The position numbers and the translations under genes are program-made. Shown here one piece after another: positions 9,186 to 17,545 of a stretch of 39,962 nucleotides of DNA. Numbering within the stretch: position 1 is the first letter of the stretch; every line of letters begins with the position of its first letter. Origin of the DNA: JBEKYD01 sp049509915 (GTDB taxonomy: Bacteria > Acidobacteriota > Terriglobia > Bryobacterales > Bryobacteraceae). The stretch lies in contig JBEKZL010000028.1 of NCBI GenBank assembly GCA_049509915.1, positions 1 to 39,962 of the forward strand. Reading direction: 5' to 3'. Under the pieces are notes generated by a model. The model had not been told where the DNA came from. It saw only the letters and a list, made by a program, of their open reading frames with translations, and did not search any database.

Positions 9186-10472
9186 ATGACGTCCGCATCC
9201 GCTTCGCTCACGCGAAACCAGGTCCGAGGGTTTTGGGCCGCCTGGGCTGGGTGGACTCTGGACGGTATGGATTCCTTCCTCTACGCGCTGGTATTCGTGC
9301 CGGCACTGCGCGAGTTGCTACCCAAGGCCGGAATCGCCGCTGACCAGGCAGGTATTGGGTTTTACGGGAGCCTGCTGTTCGCGGTGTTTCTGGTGGGATG
9401 GGGATTTGCGTTTCTGTGGGGCCCGGTTGCCGACCGGTTTGGGCGCGTGCGCACGCTGGTGCTGTCGATTCTCTGTTATTCGCTTTTCACCTTGATGGGA
9501 TCGGTCGCGGCCAGCGTGTGGCAACTGGCATTGTTTCGATTCCTGGCGGGCGCCGGCATCGGCGGAGAATGGACGTTGGGCGGGGTGTTCGTGGCCGAAG
9601 AATGGCCTGAATTCCGGCGCCGGGAGGGCGCGGCGTACATGCACACGGGCTACTATTTCGGCACGTTTCTTGCGGCCATCGTGAACTACGTGGTAGGCAC
9701 GCATTACGGCTGGCGCGCGGTATTCCTGGTTGGCGGAACGCCGGCGCTGCTGGTGGCCTTCATTCGGTACGGGGTCAGCGAGCCGAAGCGATGGCGGCAG
9801 CGGGTGGGAATGCTGGGTCGCCCGTGGAGAGCGCGCGACGCGTTCCTGGCCCTGTTTTCACCGGAGTACCGGCGGCGGACCGCGGTGAACGCCGCGCTGG
9901 TGCTGGTTTCGATGGTGGGGCTGTGGGCCGGCTCGGTGTACGTGCCTTCCGCGGTGATCTATCTGGCGGGACGCGACGGAATCGGCGCCCTCTCCGCCAC
10001 GCGGCTGGCCTCGTATGCCACCATGCTGCTCTCCGCCGGAACCATTGCCGGCTGCCTGTTGCTGCCGCCCCTGGCCGCCCGGGTGGGCCGTCGGGTCTCG
10101 CTCGGAATCTACTTCGCGTTGATGTGCATGTTCATCTGGTTGGCTTTCGGATACGTGTTTTATCTGCCGCGCCATGCGATGGCGTGGTTCGCCGCCTGCC
10201 TGTTTTTCCTGGGAGTGGGTGGCGCCAACTTCGCGGTATATACGCTGTGGCTTCCGGAACAGTATCGCAGCGAGTGCCGCGCCAGCGCGTTTGCCTTCGC
10301 CACCTCGTTCGGCCGCTTCATCGCCGCCGGCGTTACCCTCGTGGTCGGCGCGGAAGTCGCGCGCATGCACACCATCGGCACCCCCATCGCTTACACTGCG
10401 GCGGCGTTTCTGTTCGGTATTGCGCTGCTGCCGCTGGCGCTGGAAACAGGCGACAAGGAGCTACCGGTTTGA
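9186..10472 (+). CDS. MFS transporter, metabolite:H+ symporter type
   Basis: This 428-residue carrier is predicted to span the membrane 12 times. The N-terminal helix has WTLDGMDSFLYALVF, whose intramembrane Asp is typical of aromatic acid/dicarboxylate:H+ symporters. The loop 2-3 motif is WGPVADRFGRVRTLVL, and helix 4 carries RFLAGAGIGGEWTLGGV. The open frame extends upstream to 8985, but that extension is Arg/Pro-rich and unlike a transporter, so the ATG at 9186 is chosen. There is no Shine-Dalgarno; a TATGCT hexamer ends 6 bp before the ATG, so the mRNA may be leaderless or nearly so. The stop overlaps the TTG start of the next gene (TTGA), implying translational coupling to a malonyl-CoA-synthetase-like ligase. 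Malonate or a similar acid is the inferred cargo. Confidence 0.85.
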   Translation: MTSASASLTRNQVRGFWAAWAGWTLDGMDSFLYALVFVPALRELLPKAGIAADQAGIGFYGSLLFAVFLVGWGFAFLWGPVADRFGRVRTLVLSILCYSLFTLMGSVAASVWQLALFRFLAGAGIGGEWTLGGVFVAEEWPEFRRREGAAYMHTGYYFGTFLAAIVNYVVGTHYGWRAVFLVGGTPALLVAFIRYGVSEPKRWRQRVGMLGRPWRARDAFLALFSPEYRRRTAVNAALVLVSMVGLWAGSVYVPSAVIYLAGRDGIGALSATRLASYATMLLSAGTIAGCLLLPPLAARVGRRVSLGIYFALMCMFIWLAFGYVFYLPRHAMAWFAACLFFLGVGGANFAVYTLWLPEQYRSECRASAFAFATSFGRFIAAGVTLVVGAEVARMHTIGTPIAYTAAAFLFGIALLPLALETGDKELPV

Positions 10473-11893
10473 ACCTCACGCAACTGTTTGACCTTTCGCT
10501 GACACGCCGCCGGGATACCATCGCGCTGGAATCGCGCGGCTGCACGTTCACCTTCGGTGAACTCGACGCGCGCAGCAACCGGCTGGCTCAACTGCTGGCG
10601 GGCCGCGGTCTGCGCACGGGCGATCGCCTGGCGGTGTATCTTGCCAACTCGGTGGAGTGGATCGATCTGTATCTGGCATGCGTCAAGCTGGGAGTGATCG
10701 TGGTGCCGATCAACATTCTGTACCGGGATCGAGAGATCGCCCACATTCTGGGCGATGCCGCGCCAGCCGCGGTGGTGGCGGAGGGCGCCCTCGATTGCGT
10801 GCCGCCGGTGTGGCGTCCCGCGCAAATGACGGAAGAAGCGGCGGGGTTGCCGGCGAACCGGCCGAAGATCGCGCTGGACGGCAACACACCGGCGGCGCTA
10901 GTCTACACATCGGGCACGACCGGCCCAGCCAAGGGCGCACTGCTGACGCACGATAACTTCGCCGCCAACGCCGTCAACCTGCTGGCCTGCTGGCAAGTCG
11001 CGGAGGCCGACCGGTTCCTGCTGGCGCTGCCCCTGTTCCACGTGCATGGGCTGGGCAACGGCTTGCACTGCTGGCTGGTGAGCGGTTGCCGGATGCGCCT
11101 GCTGGAGCGGTTCGAACACCAGACCGCGGCCGCGACTTTCCTGGATTTCCGGCCCACGTTGTTTTTCGGCGTGCCTACGATCTATGTCCGGCTATTGGCG
11201 ACGCCGCCCGAAACGGCCCGCGCGATCGGCGGGTTCATGCGCCTGTTCGTTTCCGGGTCGGCGGCGTTGCCAGCATCGGTCCTGGAGGAGTTTCGCGCGC
11301 GTTTCGGTCACACCATCCTGGAGCGGTACGGCATGACCGAGACGCTCATGATCGCGAGTAATCCATACGCTGGCGAGCGACGCGCGGGAACGGTGGGGCT
11401 GCCGCTGCCGGGCGTAGCGGTGCGGCTGGCGGATGGCGAGGTGCAGGTGAAAGGCGCCAACGTGTTCCCCGGTTATTGGCGGCGCGAGGAAGCCACGCGC
11501 GCCGCTTTCGTCGATGGCTGGTTCCGCACGGGCGATCTGGGGGAGCGCTCGGGCGATGGCTATTATACGTTGCGCGGACGCAGGAGCGACCTGATCATAT
11601 CGGGCGGCTTCAATATCTACCCGCGCGAGATCGAGGAGTTCTTGCAGGAGCAGGAAGAAGTAGCCGAAGCCGCGGTGGTGGGAGTGCCGGATGCCATGCG
11701 TGGCGAGGTCCCGGTGGCATATGTGGTGCTTCGTAGCGCGGTGGAGGTGACGGTGCTCGCGGGACGATGCCGGGAGAAGCTGGCGTCCTTCAAGGTCCCG
11801 CGAGAGTTTCGGGTAGTGGAGCGGCTGCCCCGAAACGCGATGGGCAAAGTGCAAAAGCACCTGCTGTGCATTCGGATCCAAGGCAAGAGTTAG
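10469..11893 (+). CDS. matB: Malonyl-CoA synthetase-like acyl-CoA ligase (MatB type)
   Basis: This 474-residue member of the ANL superfamily activates a carboxylic acid with ATP and CoA. Core motifs: P-loop-like VYTSGTTGPAKGALLTH (residues 149-165), LPLFHVHGLGNGLHCW, FFGVPTIYVRLL, LFVSGSAALP, ERYGMTET, the hinge region GRRSDLIISGGFNIYPREIE, and the catalytic Lys context LPRNAMGKVQK. The run ERYGMTETLMIASNPYAGER followed by RAGTVGLPLPGV closely parallels malonyl-CoA synthetases as I remember them (ERYGMTETNMNTSNPY). The start is TTG at 10469, overlapping the MFS stop codon; the longer upstream frame is only a shadow of the MFS gene. A related short dicarboxylate or acyl substrate is possible. 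Confidence 0.82.
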   Translation: MNLTQLFDLSLTRRRDTIALESRGCTFTFGELDARSNRLAQLLAGRGLRTGDRLAVYLANSVEWIDLYLACVKLGVIVVPINILYRDREIAHILGDAAPAAVVAEGALDCVPPVWRPAQMTEEAAGLPANRPKIALDGNTPAALVYTSGTTGPAKGALLTHDNFAANAVNLLACWQVAEADRFLLALPLFHVHGLGNGLHCWLVSGCRMRLLERFEHQTAAATFLDFRPTLFFGVPTIYVRLLATPPETARAIGGFMRLFVSGSAALPASVLEEFRARFGHTILERYGMTETLMIASNPYAGERRAGTVGLPLPGVAVRLADGEVQVKGANVFPGYWRREEATRAAFVDGWFRTGDLGERSGDGYYTLRGRRSDLIISGGFNIYPREIEEFLQEQEEVAEAAVVGVPDAMRGEVPVAYVVLRSAVEVTVLAGRCREKLASFKVPREFRVVERLPRNAMGKVQKHLLCIRIQGKS

Positions 11894-12041
11894 AGGCCGA
11901 CGAAAGTTGGTGCTGAGGGGCACCCGCACTCCGCCGACGTTCGCCCGACAAACTTCGGGCGTCGGGGGAATACGCCGGGCCGCACCCCGATCCCCGCCGA
12001 TGAACTGTCGCCAGTCTCGCGATAATGCTAGGATCGGCAAC

Positions 12042-12947
12042 ATGAGACGCCTCGGTATCTTATTCGCCACATGCACGTTCCTGTGCGCCCAAATTCAAAC
12101 GGGCCCTACCTTGCCTTATCGCGCCGTGGAAGGTTGGCCCCAACTTCCCTCGGGATGGAACTTTGGCGAAGTCGCGGCCGTCGACGTTGACACCAACGAC
12201 AACGTATGGGTCTTCAGTGATGGGCCACATCCGGTGATGCAATTCGACACGTCCGGCAAGTTTCTACGCGCATGGCCAGAATTTCTTGGAAAGAAGCCGC
12301 ATGGCTTGCGCGTAGGCCCAGATGGCAATATTTGGACGGTTGACCTGGAGACTCACCGCGTCATGAAGTGGACGCCGGAGGGCCGGCTGCTCATGAACCT
12401 CGGTACGGGCGCGCCCGCTGCCGATAACAATGCGAAGTACTCGTTCAATCGCCCTGCGACTCTCAACTTCGGGACCAACGGTGATTTCTTTGTCGCCGAT
12501 GGCTACGGAAATTCGCGCGTGGTTCACTACAGCAAAGATGGCGAATACTTGGGCCAGTGGGGCACAAAAGGGTCCGGCGACGGCGAATTTAGTCTGGTGC
12601 ACGATGTGGCCATTGACAGCAAGGGGCGTTTGTATGTGACCGACCGCGTCAACAAGCGCGTGCAGATCTTCGACCAGCAAGGCAAATTCCTGGGCAAGTG
12701 GACGGATCTGGGTGTGCCGCAGGGGCTTTACTACGTGAAGAGCGAAGATGTTCTTTACATGTGCGACGGCGATAATTCACGCATTATCAAGGTGGATCTG
12801 AACGGCAAGGTCCTAGGTATGTTAGGTTCGTTCGGCAAGACTCCCGGCAAGATCGATGTTCCACATTACATCGCCGTAGACAGCGCGGGGGCCATCTATT
12901 CGGCGGACTTCCGCAACTGGCGCGTCGACAAGTTTGTAAGAAAATAG
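12042..12947 (+). CDS. Secreted NHL-repeat beta-propeller protein
   Basis: This 301-residue protein has a short signal peptide (MRRLGILFATCTFLCAQ) followed by at least five NHL-type repeats. Examples are GLRVGPDGNIWTVDLETHRVMKW, FGTNGDFFVADGYGNSRVVHY, VAIDSKGRLYVTDRVNKRVQIF and IAVDSAGAIYSADFRNWRVDKF. Such propellers often act as periplasmic or extracellular binding or lyase scaffolds; the closest known enzyme type is peptidylglycine alpha-hydroxyglycine lyase, but catalysis is not demonstrated here. The ATG at 12042 starts the signal peptide; the frame upstream is non-coding-like. A GATAATGCTA sequence about 20 bp before the start could be a -10 element. Function unknown. Confidence 0.8.
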   Translation: MRRLGILFATCTFLCAQIQTGPTLPYRAVEGWPQLPSGWNFGEVAAVDVDTNDNVWVFSDGPHPVMQFDTSGKFLRAWPEFLGKKPHGLRVGPDGNIWTVDLETHRVMKWTPEGRLLMNLGTGAPAADNNAKYSFNRPATLNFGTNGDFFVADGYGNSRVVHYSKDGEYLGQWGTKGSGDGEFSLVHDVAIDSKGRLYVTDRVNKRVQIFDQQGKFLGKWTDLGVPQGLYYVKSEDVLYMCDGDNSRIIKVDLNGKVLGMLGSFGKTPGKIDVPHYIAVDSAGAIYSADFRNWRVDKFVRK

Positions 12948-13195
12948 CGGCCGTCGAGCTCGCCGAAGGAGCCCGGCGCGCACGTAACGGACGAAACGCC
13001 GGAGCGCGACCAACGTCGGCCTTCCCGCGGCACCGCAGGATGCCGCGCGGGTGGCGCTCGGCGGCCCCCGCCATTCACGGACGGGGAACTGCAGGGCGCC
13101 CGTTACCCTATATTCAGGGATTTCAGAGCGTAGGTGAGATTCCGTAACCGATTTAGCGTTGCGCTCGTCCCCTGCAAGCGTGATGATCGGGTGTG

Positions 13196-14053
13196 ATGGA
13201 CAATGAACTGACCGGACGCACCGCGGATTTGATCGTGTGTGTGGCCTTGGGCGACCCCATGGGTACTGCCAGGTATGAGGGGTTGTGCGCCGGCAACGCG
13301 AATTCGCGGGTTTTGGGGGTAATGGTGTGCTATGCGCCCACCGTGGACCTACTGCGCCGCGCCGTCGCAGAGAAGAAGAACCTGATCATCGCCAGGGAAC
13401 ATCCTTACTTTCTCCATGGCGGCCTGTACTACAGCTACGGGACCGATGGCCTCGAAGCCGCGATGCGGGACGATCCCGTGGTGCGGGCGAAGCGCGAAAT
13501 CATCGACGCCAACCAACTGATGGTCTATCGCTACGCATCCGCCTGGGATCAGTTCAAACCCAAAGCGCAGTCGCTGGCTCTGGCGCAGGCGCTCGGTTTG
13601 AAGCCGCTCCCATCGCCGCCCACAGACCGGTCGCGGGGGGTAGTCTGCGATGTACCGCGGACGAGCCTGGCGGTGCTCGCCCAGACCGCTGCCGACCGCC
13701 TGAAGGCGTTCTCGCCCCGTACCGTCGGCGATCCCGCCAGCAGCGTCACCAGAGTGGCGGTGTTGGCCGGCGAGACCGACCCCACACCCGCTTTGGCCAG
13801 GCTCCTGGCCGACCCCAGGATCGATGGCGTGATCGCGGGGGCCGGCGGCACGGTGGACGAGGTGGATGGCGCCATTGCCTATTTCCAGGATGTGATGGCG
13901 TCCGGCCGCAGGATCGCCATGCTGGCGATCGGCCACCTGCCCTCGGAAGCGCCGGGCTGCGCGGAGATGGCCAAATGGTTGCGCGGCGTCTTTCCCGCGC
14001 TGCCTCTGGAGTATTGGGAGACCCCCGATCCGAGTTGGATACCACGGTCCTGA
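13196..14053 (+). CDS. Nif3-like dinuclear-metal protein, cytosolic paralogue
   Basis: This 285-residue protein resembles Nif3/YbgI metal-site proteins, whose molecular function is unsettled. Visible candidates for the metal site are REHPYF (His where the family often has His-His), DANQLMVYRYASAWD, and the C-terminal GHLPSE, where His and Glu are four residues apart as in the family's H-x3-E pair. It has no signal peptide. The start could be the ATG at 13196 or a GTG one codon earlier; no good ribosome binding site precedes either. It lies 10 bp upstream of a second, Tat-exported Nif3-like gene and is almost certainly cotranscribed with it. Confidence 0.65.
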   Translation: MDNELTGRTADLIVCVALGDPMGTARYEGLCAGNANSRVLGVMVCYAPTVDLLRRAVAEKKNLIIAREHPYFLHGGLYYSYGTDGLEAAMRDDPVVRAKREIIDANQLMVYRYASAWDQFKPKAQSLALAQALGLKPLPSPPTDRSRGVVCDVPRTSLAVLAQTAADRLKAFSPRTVGDPASSVTRVAVLAGETDPTPALARLLADPRIDGVIAGAGGTVDEVDGAIAYFQDVMASGRRIAMLAIGHLPSEAPGCAEMAKWLRGVFPALPLEYWETPDPSWIPRS

Positions 14054-14063
14054 GGAGGAACGT

Positions 14064-14981
14064 ATGGACAGAATCGATAGGGACAAGAAAATATCTCGTC
14101 GCGGGTTCGCTCAATGGGCCGGCACGGCCGTGGCGGCTGGCACGGCGTTGGCTGATTCCGCCGCCGCGGTAGCCGCGGATCCCCTCACGGCCGCCCAAAT
14201 CGTCGACCTCATCAAAGCAAAGCTGGGCAAGGAGGGCGTCGTCTGGGGTCCTTCGAATTTCGACGGCTTCCACCTGGGCGATCCCAATATCCCCGTAATT
14301 GGGGTCGCCACGACTTTCCAGTCCACGTTCCGCGTGCTCCAGCGGGCGCTGGCGGCCAAGAAGAACTTTGTCATCACCCACGAAAGCACGTTCTGGGATG
14401 GCTTCGATCCGGTCGAGGTGATGTTGAACGACCCGGTGTGCCAGGCTAAGATCCGGTTTGCCGCACAGCACCACATGGCGGTGTGGCGCATCCACGACCA
14501 TTGGCACCGGCGCACGCCCGACCCGATCTTTGCCGGCCTGGCCCGCAAACTGGAGTGGGCGGATTACTATAGATTCGAAAAACGGCCGAGGCACTATGAG
14601 ATCCCCGAAATGTCCCTGGAGGAGGTGGCCCGCCACGTCCAGCGGAAGTTAGGCACGCAAAACGTGGTGGTGGTGGGCGATCGCAATCTCCGAGTGAAGA
14701 CCATCGGCGATTGCGCCCATATTCTCTCGAGCGTTTTGCCCGCCCTCGGAACCTGCGATGTGGCCCTGGTGGGAGAGACGCCGCAGCATGACACCTTCGA
14801 ATACCTGCGCGACGCCATGAGCCTGGGAATGAAGAAAGGAGTGGTGATGATCTCCCACGAAGGGCTGGAAGAGTGGGGCATGCAAGCCTGTGCCGATTGG
14901 TTGAAGCCCCTCATCCCCGAGATCCCCGTCGAGTGGATCGCCGCGGGCGACCCTTTTCAGGTTCCCGCGATCCAGGCCTGA
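14064..14981 (+). CDS. Nif3-like protein with Tat signal
   Basis: This 305-residue protein begins with a twin-arginine signal (KKISRRGFAQWAGTAVAAGTAL), implying folded export to the periplasm, consistent with a metal-loaded enzyme. The body is Nif3-like: VITHESTFWDGFDPVE (His-Glu pair), WRIHDHWHRRTPDPI (Asp/His cluster), VALVGETPQHDTFEYLRDA, and SHEGLEEWG, where His and Glu are spaced by four. An excellent ribosome binding site (GAGGAGGAACGT before the ATG) supports this start. It follows the cytosolic paralogue by 10 bp. Nif3 proteins are normally cytosolic, so the export signal is unusual. The reaction is unknown; metal-dependent hydrolysis is a guess from the fold. Confidence 0.75.
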   Translation: MDRIDRDKKISRRGFAQWAGTAVAAGTALADSAAAVAADPLTAAQIVDLIKAKLGKEGVVWGPSNFDGFHLGDPNIPVIGVATTFQSTFRVLQRALAAKKNFVITHESTFWDGFDPVEVMLNDPVCQAKIRFAAQHHMAVWRIHDHWHRRTPDPIFAGLARKLEWADYYRFEKRPRHYEIPEMSLEEVARHVQRKLGTQNVVVVGDRNLRVKTIGDCAHILSSVLPALGTCDVALVGETPQHDTFEYLRDAMSLGMKKGVVMISHEGLEEWGMQACADWLKPLIPEIPVEWIAAGDPFQVPAIQA

Positions 14982-15079
14982 TCAACCCGCGGGCGCTGAG
15001 GCGGGCGAGTCCCGTCGCAAGTCGGGTACTATTCCTGCCCTGTTGTGGGCTCGCCTGTCGGACCAGGGCGAAGAGAAAG

Positions 15080-15298
15080 AATGGGAAAGCGCGAACGGCT
15101 CCGACGGTAACTCCGGCCGCGAGGCCGTTGGGAGTGCTGGTAGCCGAGGACAATGTAGTCAACCAGAAAGTAACCCTCCTGCTGTTGAAGAAACTTGGCG
15201 TGAACGCGGAACTGGCGGCCGACGGAGACGAAGCCATCGCGGCCGTACTGGCTAATCGGTTCGACCTGGTCTTAATGGACGTGCGCGGTCGAGTATGA
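15080..15298 (+). pseudogene. Truncated response-regulator receiver domain
   Basis: From about 15125 the frame reads LGVLVAEDNVVNQKV, LLKKLGVNAELAADGDEA and FDLVLMDV, which is the first half of a receiver domain of the kind found in hybrid histidine kinases, including the acidic pair (ED) and the phospho-acceptor Asp in LMDV. Directly after this Asp the expected QMPxMDG is replaced by RGRV and a stop. Beta4-alpha5, with the conserved Thr/Ser and Lys, is missing, and there is no recognisable start or kinase part upstream. It is best read as a gene remnant between the Nif3-like genes and the convergent MFS gene. Confidence 0.65.
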
Positions 15299-15311
15299 AT
15301 ACGGGCGGAAC

Positions 15312-16628
15312 CTATCCTGCAGCCGCACCGTTTCTGCCGCCGCCCGCGCTAAACACTCCAAGCTGCGGTTGCGGCACGACCGGTGTCGCAGGTGAAATCC
15401 GGCCGCAAACCAGCGACCGGGCCAGAATGTAGGCGATCGGGTGCAGAAAGCCCATCACGACGAAAATCCAGGTGTAGGAAAAATGCTGGACGATGAAACC
15501 CGTCAAACTGGTAAACAGCGTGCCGCCCAAGCCGCTGCCGAAAGCGATGATACCGGAGACAGACCCCACGACGTGCTTGGGATAGAAATCGTTGGTCATG
15601 GTCATCAGCGCGGTTTTCCACGCCATGTGACTGCATGTGACCAGGCAGATCAGCGCTACGGCAAGCGTCGCGGATGGTGTCACCGCGATCAAAATGCTGA
15701 GCGGCATCACCAGCGCGCACGGCAGCATTGTTTTCAGCCGCGCCCGGAGGACGCTTGTGCTTCTGGGGATCAGGTAGCCCGACACGAGGCCGCCGGCAAC
15801 CGCGCCGAAGTCGGCGCAAAGGTATGGCACCCAAGCGAACATTCCCACTTGAACGAGAGTGAAGCCGCGCTGATCGAAAAGATATTTCGGCAGCCAGAAC
15901 AGGTAGAACCACCAAACCGGGTCGGAGACAAAGCGGGCCAGCAGCAGGCCCCAAGTCTGTCGCATTCGCAGCAGGTCCAGGGTGCTAATGCGCGCCTGCG
16001 CGGTAACGGCTCCGGAGTCTTCGCGGATATAGGCCAATTCGGCGGGCGTGATGTGGGGGTGAGTTTCTGGCGTGCGATACAGCCAAAGCCAGGCGGCCAT
16101 CCATACAAAGCCGAACGTCCCGGTGACCACAAAGGATGCGCGCCAGCCGTGCTGCAGCGTGATCCACACCACCAAGGGGGCCGCTACGATGGCTCCCACC
16201 GAGGCTCCTGCATTGACGAGTCCGGTGACGAAGCCCTTCTCTTTGGATGGGTACCATTCGGATGTCGCTTTTAGCGCCGCCATGAAATTGCCTGGTTCTC
16301 CGACGCCCAGCAGAAAGCGGCAGATCCCGAGTCCGAGCACGCTCCGCGCCAGGGCGTGCGCCATGTTGGCGAGCGACCACCAGGCCATGAAAATGGCCAG
16401 TGAGTTACGGGTTCCCCAACGGTCCACCAAAAACCCGGAGCCGAGATACATGACGGTGTAAGCGATTAAGAATGCTTGGACGATTTCCGAGTATGCGATG
16501 GGAGTGACATGAAGTTCCTTAGTGAGTACCGGCGCGACAATGGACATCGTCTGGCGGTTAATGTAATTAATAACCGTCGCGGTAAATAGCAGACCCGCGA
16601 TGTACCAGCGCAGGTGCGGTATCTTCAT
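15312..16628 (-). CDS. ACS-family MFS permease, hexuronate/sugar-acid type (ExuT-like)
   Basis: This 438-residue, 12-span transporter is related to the anion:cation symporter family (ExuT, GudP, DgoT). Diagnostic features are INYINRQTMSIVAPVL in helix 1, GSGFLVDRWGTRNSLAIF after helix 2, CRFLLGVGEPGNFMAALKATSEWYP in helix 4 (the family GEx3P signature region), and GWRASFVVTGTFGFVWM in helix 6. The family imports hexuronates and aldonates with protons. Its ATG overlaps the stop of the upstream DapA-like lyase (ATGA), so it is the last gene of the dehydratase-lyase-permease operon and most likely imports that operon's substrate. Confidence 0.88.
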   Translation of the reverse strand: MKIPHLRWYIAGLLFTATVINYINRQTMSIVAPVLTKELHVTPIAYSEIVQAFLIAYTVMYLGSGFLVDRWGTRNSLAIFMAWWSLANMAHALARSVLGLGICRFLLGVGEPGNFMAALKATSEWYPSKEKGFVTGLVNAGASVGAIVAAPLVVWITLQHGWRASFVVTGTFGFVWMAAWLWLYRTPETHPHITPAELAYIREDSGAVTAQARISTLDLLRMRQTWGLLLARFVSDPVWWFYLFWLPKYLFDQRGFTLVQVGMFAWVPYLCADFGAVAGGLVSGYLIPRSTSVLRARLKTMLPCALVMPLSILIAVTPSATLAVALICLVTCSHMAWKTALMTMTNDFYPKHVVGSVSGIIAFGSGLGGTLFTSLTGFIVQHFSYTWIFVVMGFLHPIAYILARSLVCGRISPATPVVPQPQLGVFSAGGGRNGAAAG

Positions 16629-17545
16629 GAATGAGTCTTTCCGGAGACGGCGGCCGGTTCGCTGTCCGAACCGATCCGGTATCGCAGAAACTCGAGTTCG
16701 GCGAGACCACGAGCGTCGAGAGTCGCGGTAGGATGGCGGACTCTGGCCGAGCGGATCACTCCGGCGGCGAGCAGATTCTGCTTCATGGCCGCAACTCCGA
16801 GGCCGGGTTGCAGTTCGAAGCGGATCAGCGGGAGGGCGCGGGTGAAAACCTCCCAGGCCCCGGTGCGGTCGCCTATGGAAAGACGTTTCCAGATATTGAC
16901 GTACAAAGGCGCCATGTCGCTGCCCGGCATGGTGCCGCGCGCGCCACGCTCGACTTCCTCAATGAGGAACTGGCCGTTGAGCCCTCCGAAGACGATCAGG
17001 TCCGAATCGGCCAATACGGCGGTGATCTTGGGCGCGGTGGGAGGAGCTTCCACTTTCACCAGGCGGACGTGCTCGATGTCACGGGCCATTCGCGCGAGCA
17101 ACCCCGGCGGCATGGCCACCTGGGTCATGAGCGGCGCATCCTGAACCATGATGGGAATGCCGACGGCGCGGCTGATCGCGTCGAAGTAGAACATCAAGCC
17201 ATCCGCATCGGTTTTCATGTACGAAGGCGGCAGCACCATGAGCGCCGAAGCGCCCAGGTCCTCCGCCTCGCGACTGAGCTGGACGGCGACGTCGGTGCCG
17301 GAATGTCCGCTGGAGACGACCAGGGGAACGCGGCCGTCGACCTGTTTGCCGACCAGCTTCAGGATGAGGTTTCTCTCATCGGAAGTAAGGGTATAGCCCT
17401 CGCCGGCGTTCGCAAACAAGCCCATGCCGTGGACGCCCGATTCGAGCAGGTGATCCACCAGCCGCTGCTGGCTCTCCAGATCGAGCGCGCCATCGCTCGA
17501 AAAGGTTGTATTGAGAATCGGAAAAACGCCTTCGAAGTCTTTCAT
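16625..17545 (-). CDS. DapA/NanA-family lyase (KDG-aldolase-like), cytosolic
   Basis: This 306-residue TIM-barrel protein belongs to the dihydrodipicolinate synthase / N-acetylneuraminate lyase family, which cleaves or forms 2-keto acids through a Schiff base. The lysine is in HVRLVKVEAPP (about residue 162). The substrate loop reads ANAGEGYTLTSDER in place of the usual GTTGE form, and the catalytic tyrosine region, normally YN(V/I)P, reads MVQDAPLM, so the DHDPS proton-relay tyrosine is absent. True lysine biosynthesis is therefore unlikely; an aldolase or dehydratase acting on 2-keto-3-deoxy sugar acids fits the operon. It overlaps both neighbours by 4 bp (ATGA). No signal peptide. Confidence 0.82.
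   Translation of the reverse strand: MKDFEGVFPILNTTFSSDGALDLESQQRLVDHLLESGVHGMGLFANAGEGYTLTSDERNLILKLVGKQVDGRVPLVVSSGHSGTDVAVQLSREAEDLGASALMVLPPSYMKTDADGLMFYFDAISRAVGIPIMVQDAPLMTQVAMPPGLLARMARDIEHVRLVKVEAPPTAPKITAVLADSDLIVFGGLNGQFLIEEVERGARGTMPGSDMAPLYVNIWKRLSIGDRTGAWEVFTRALPLIRFELQPGLGVAAMKQNLLAAGVIRSARVRHPTATLDARGLAELEFLRYRIGSDSEPAAVSGKTHS

Noticed and set aside
9791..10468. Long frame upstream of the ligase in the same reading frame
   Set aside because: It is a shadow of the MFS gene in another frame; homology to acyl-CoA ligases begins at the TTG at 10469.
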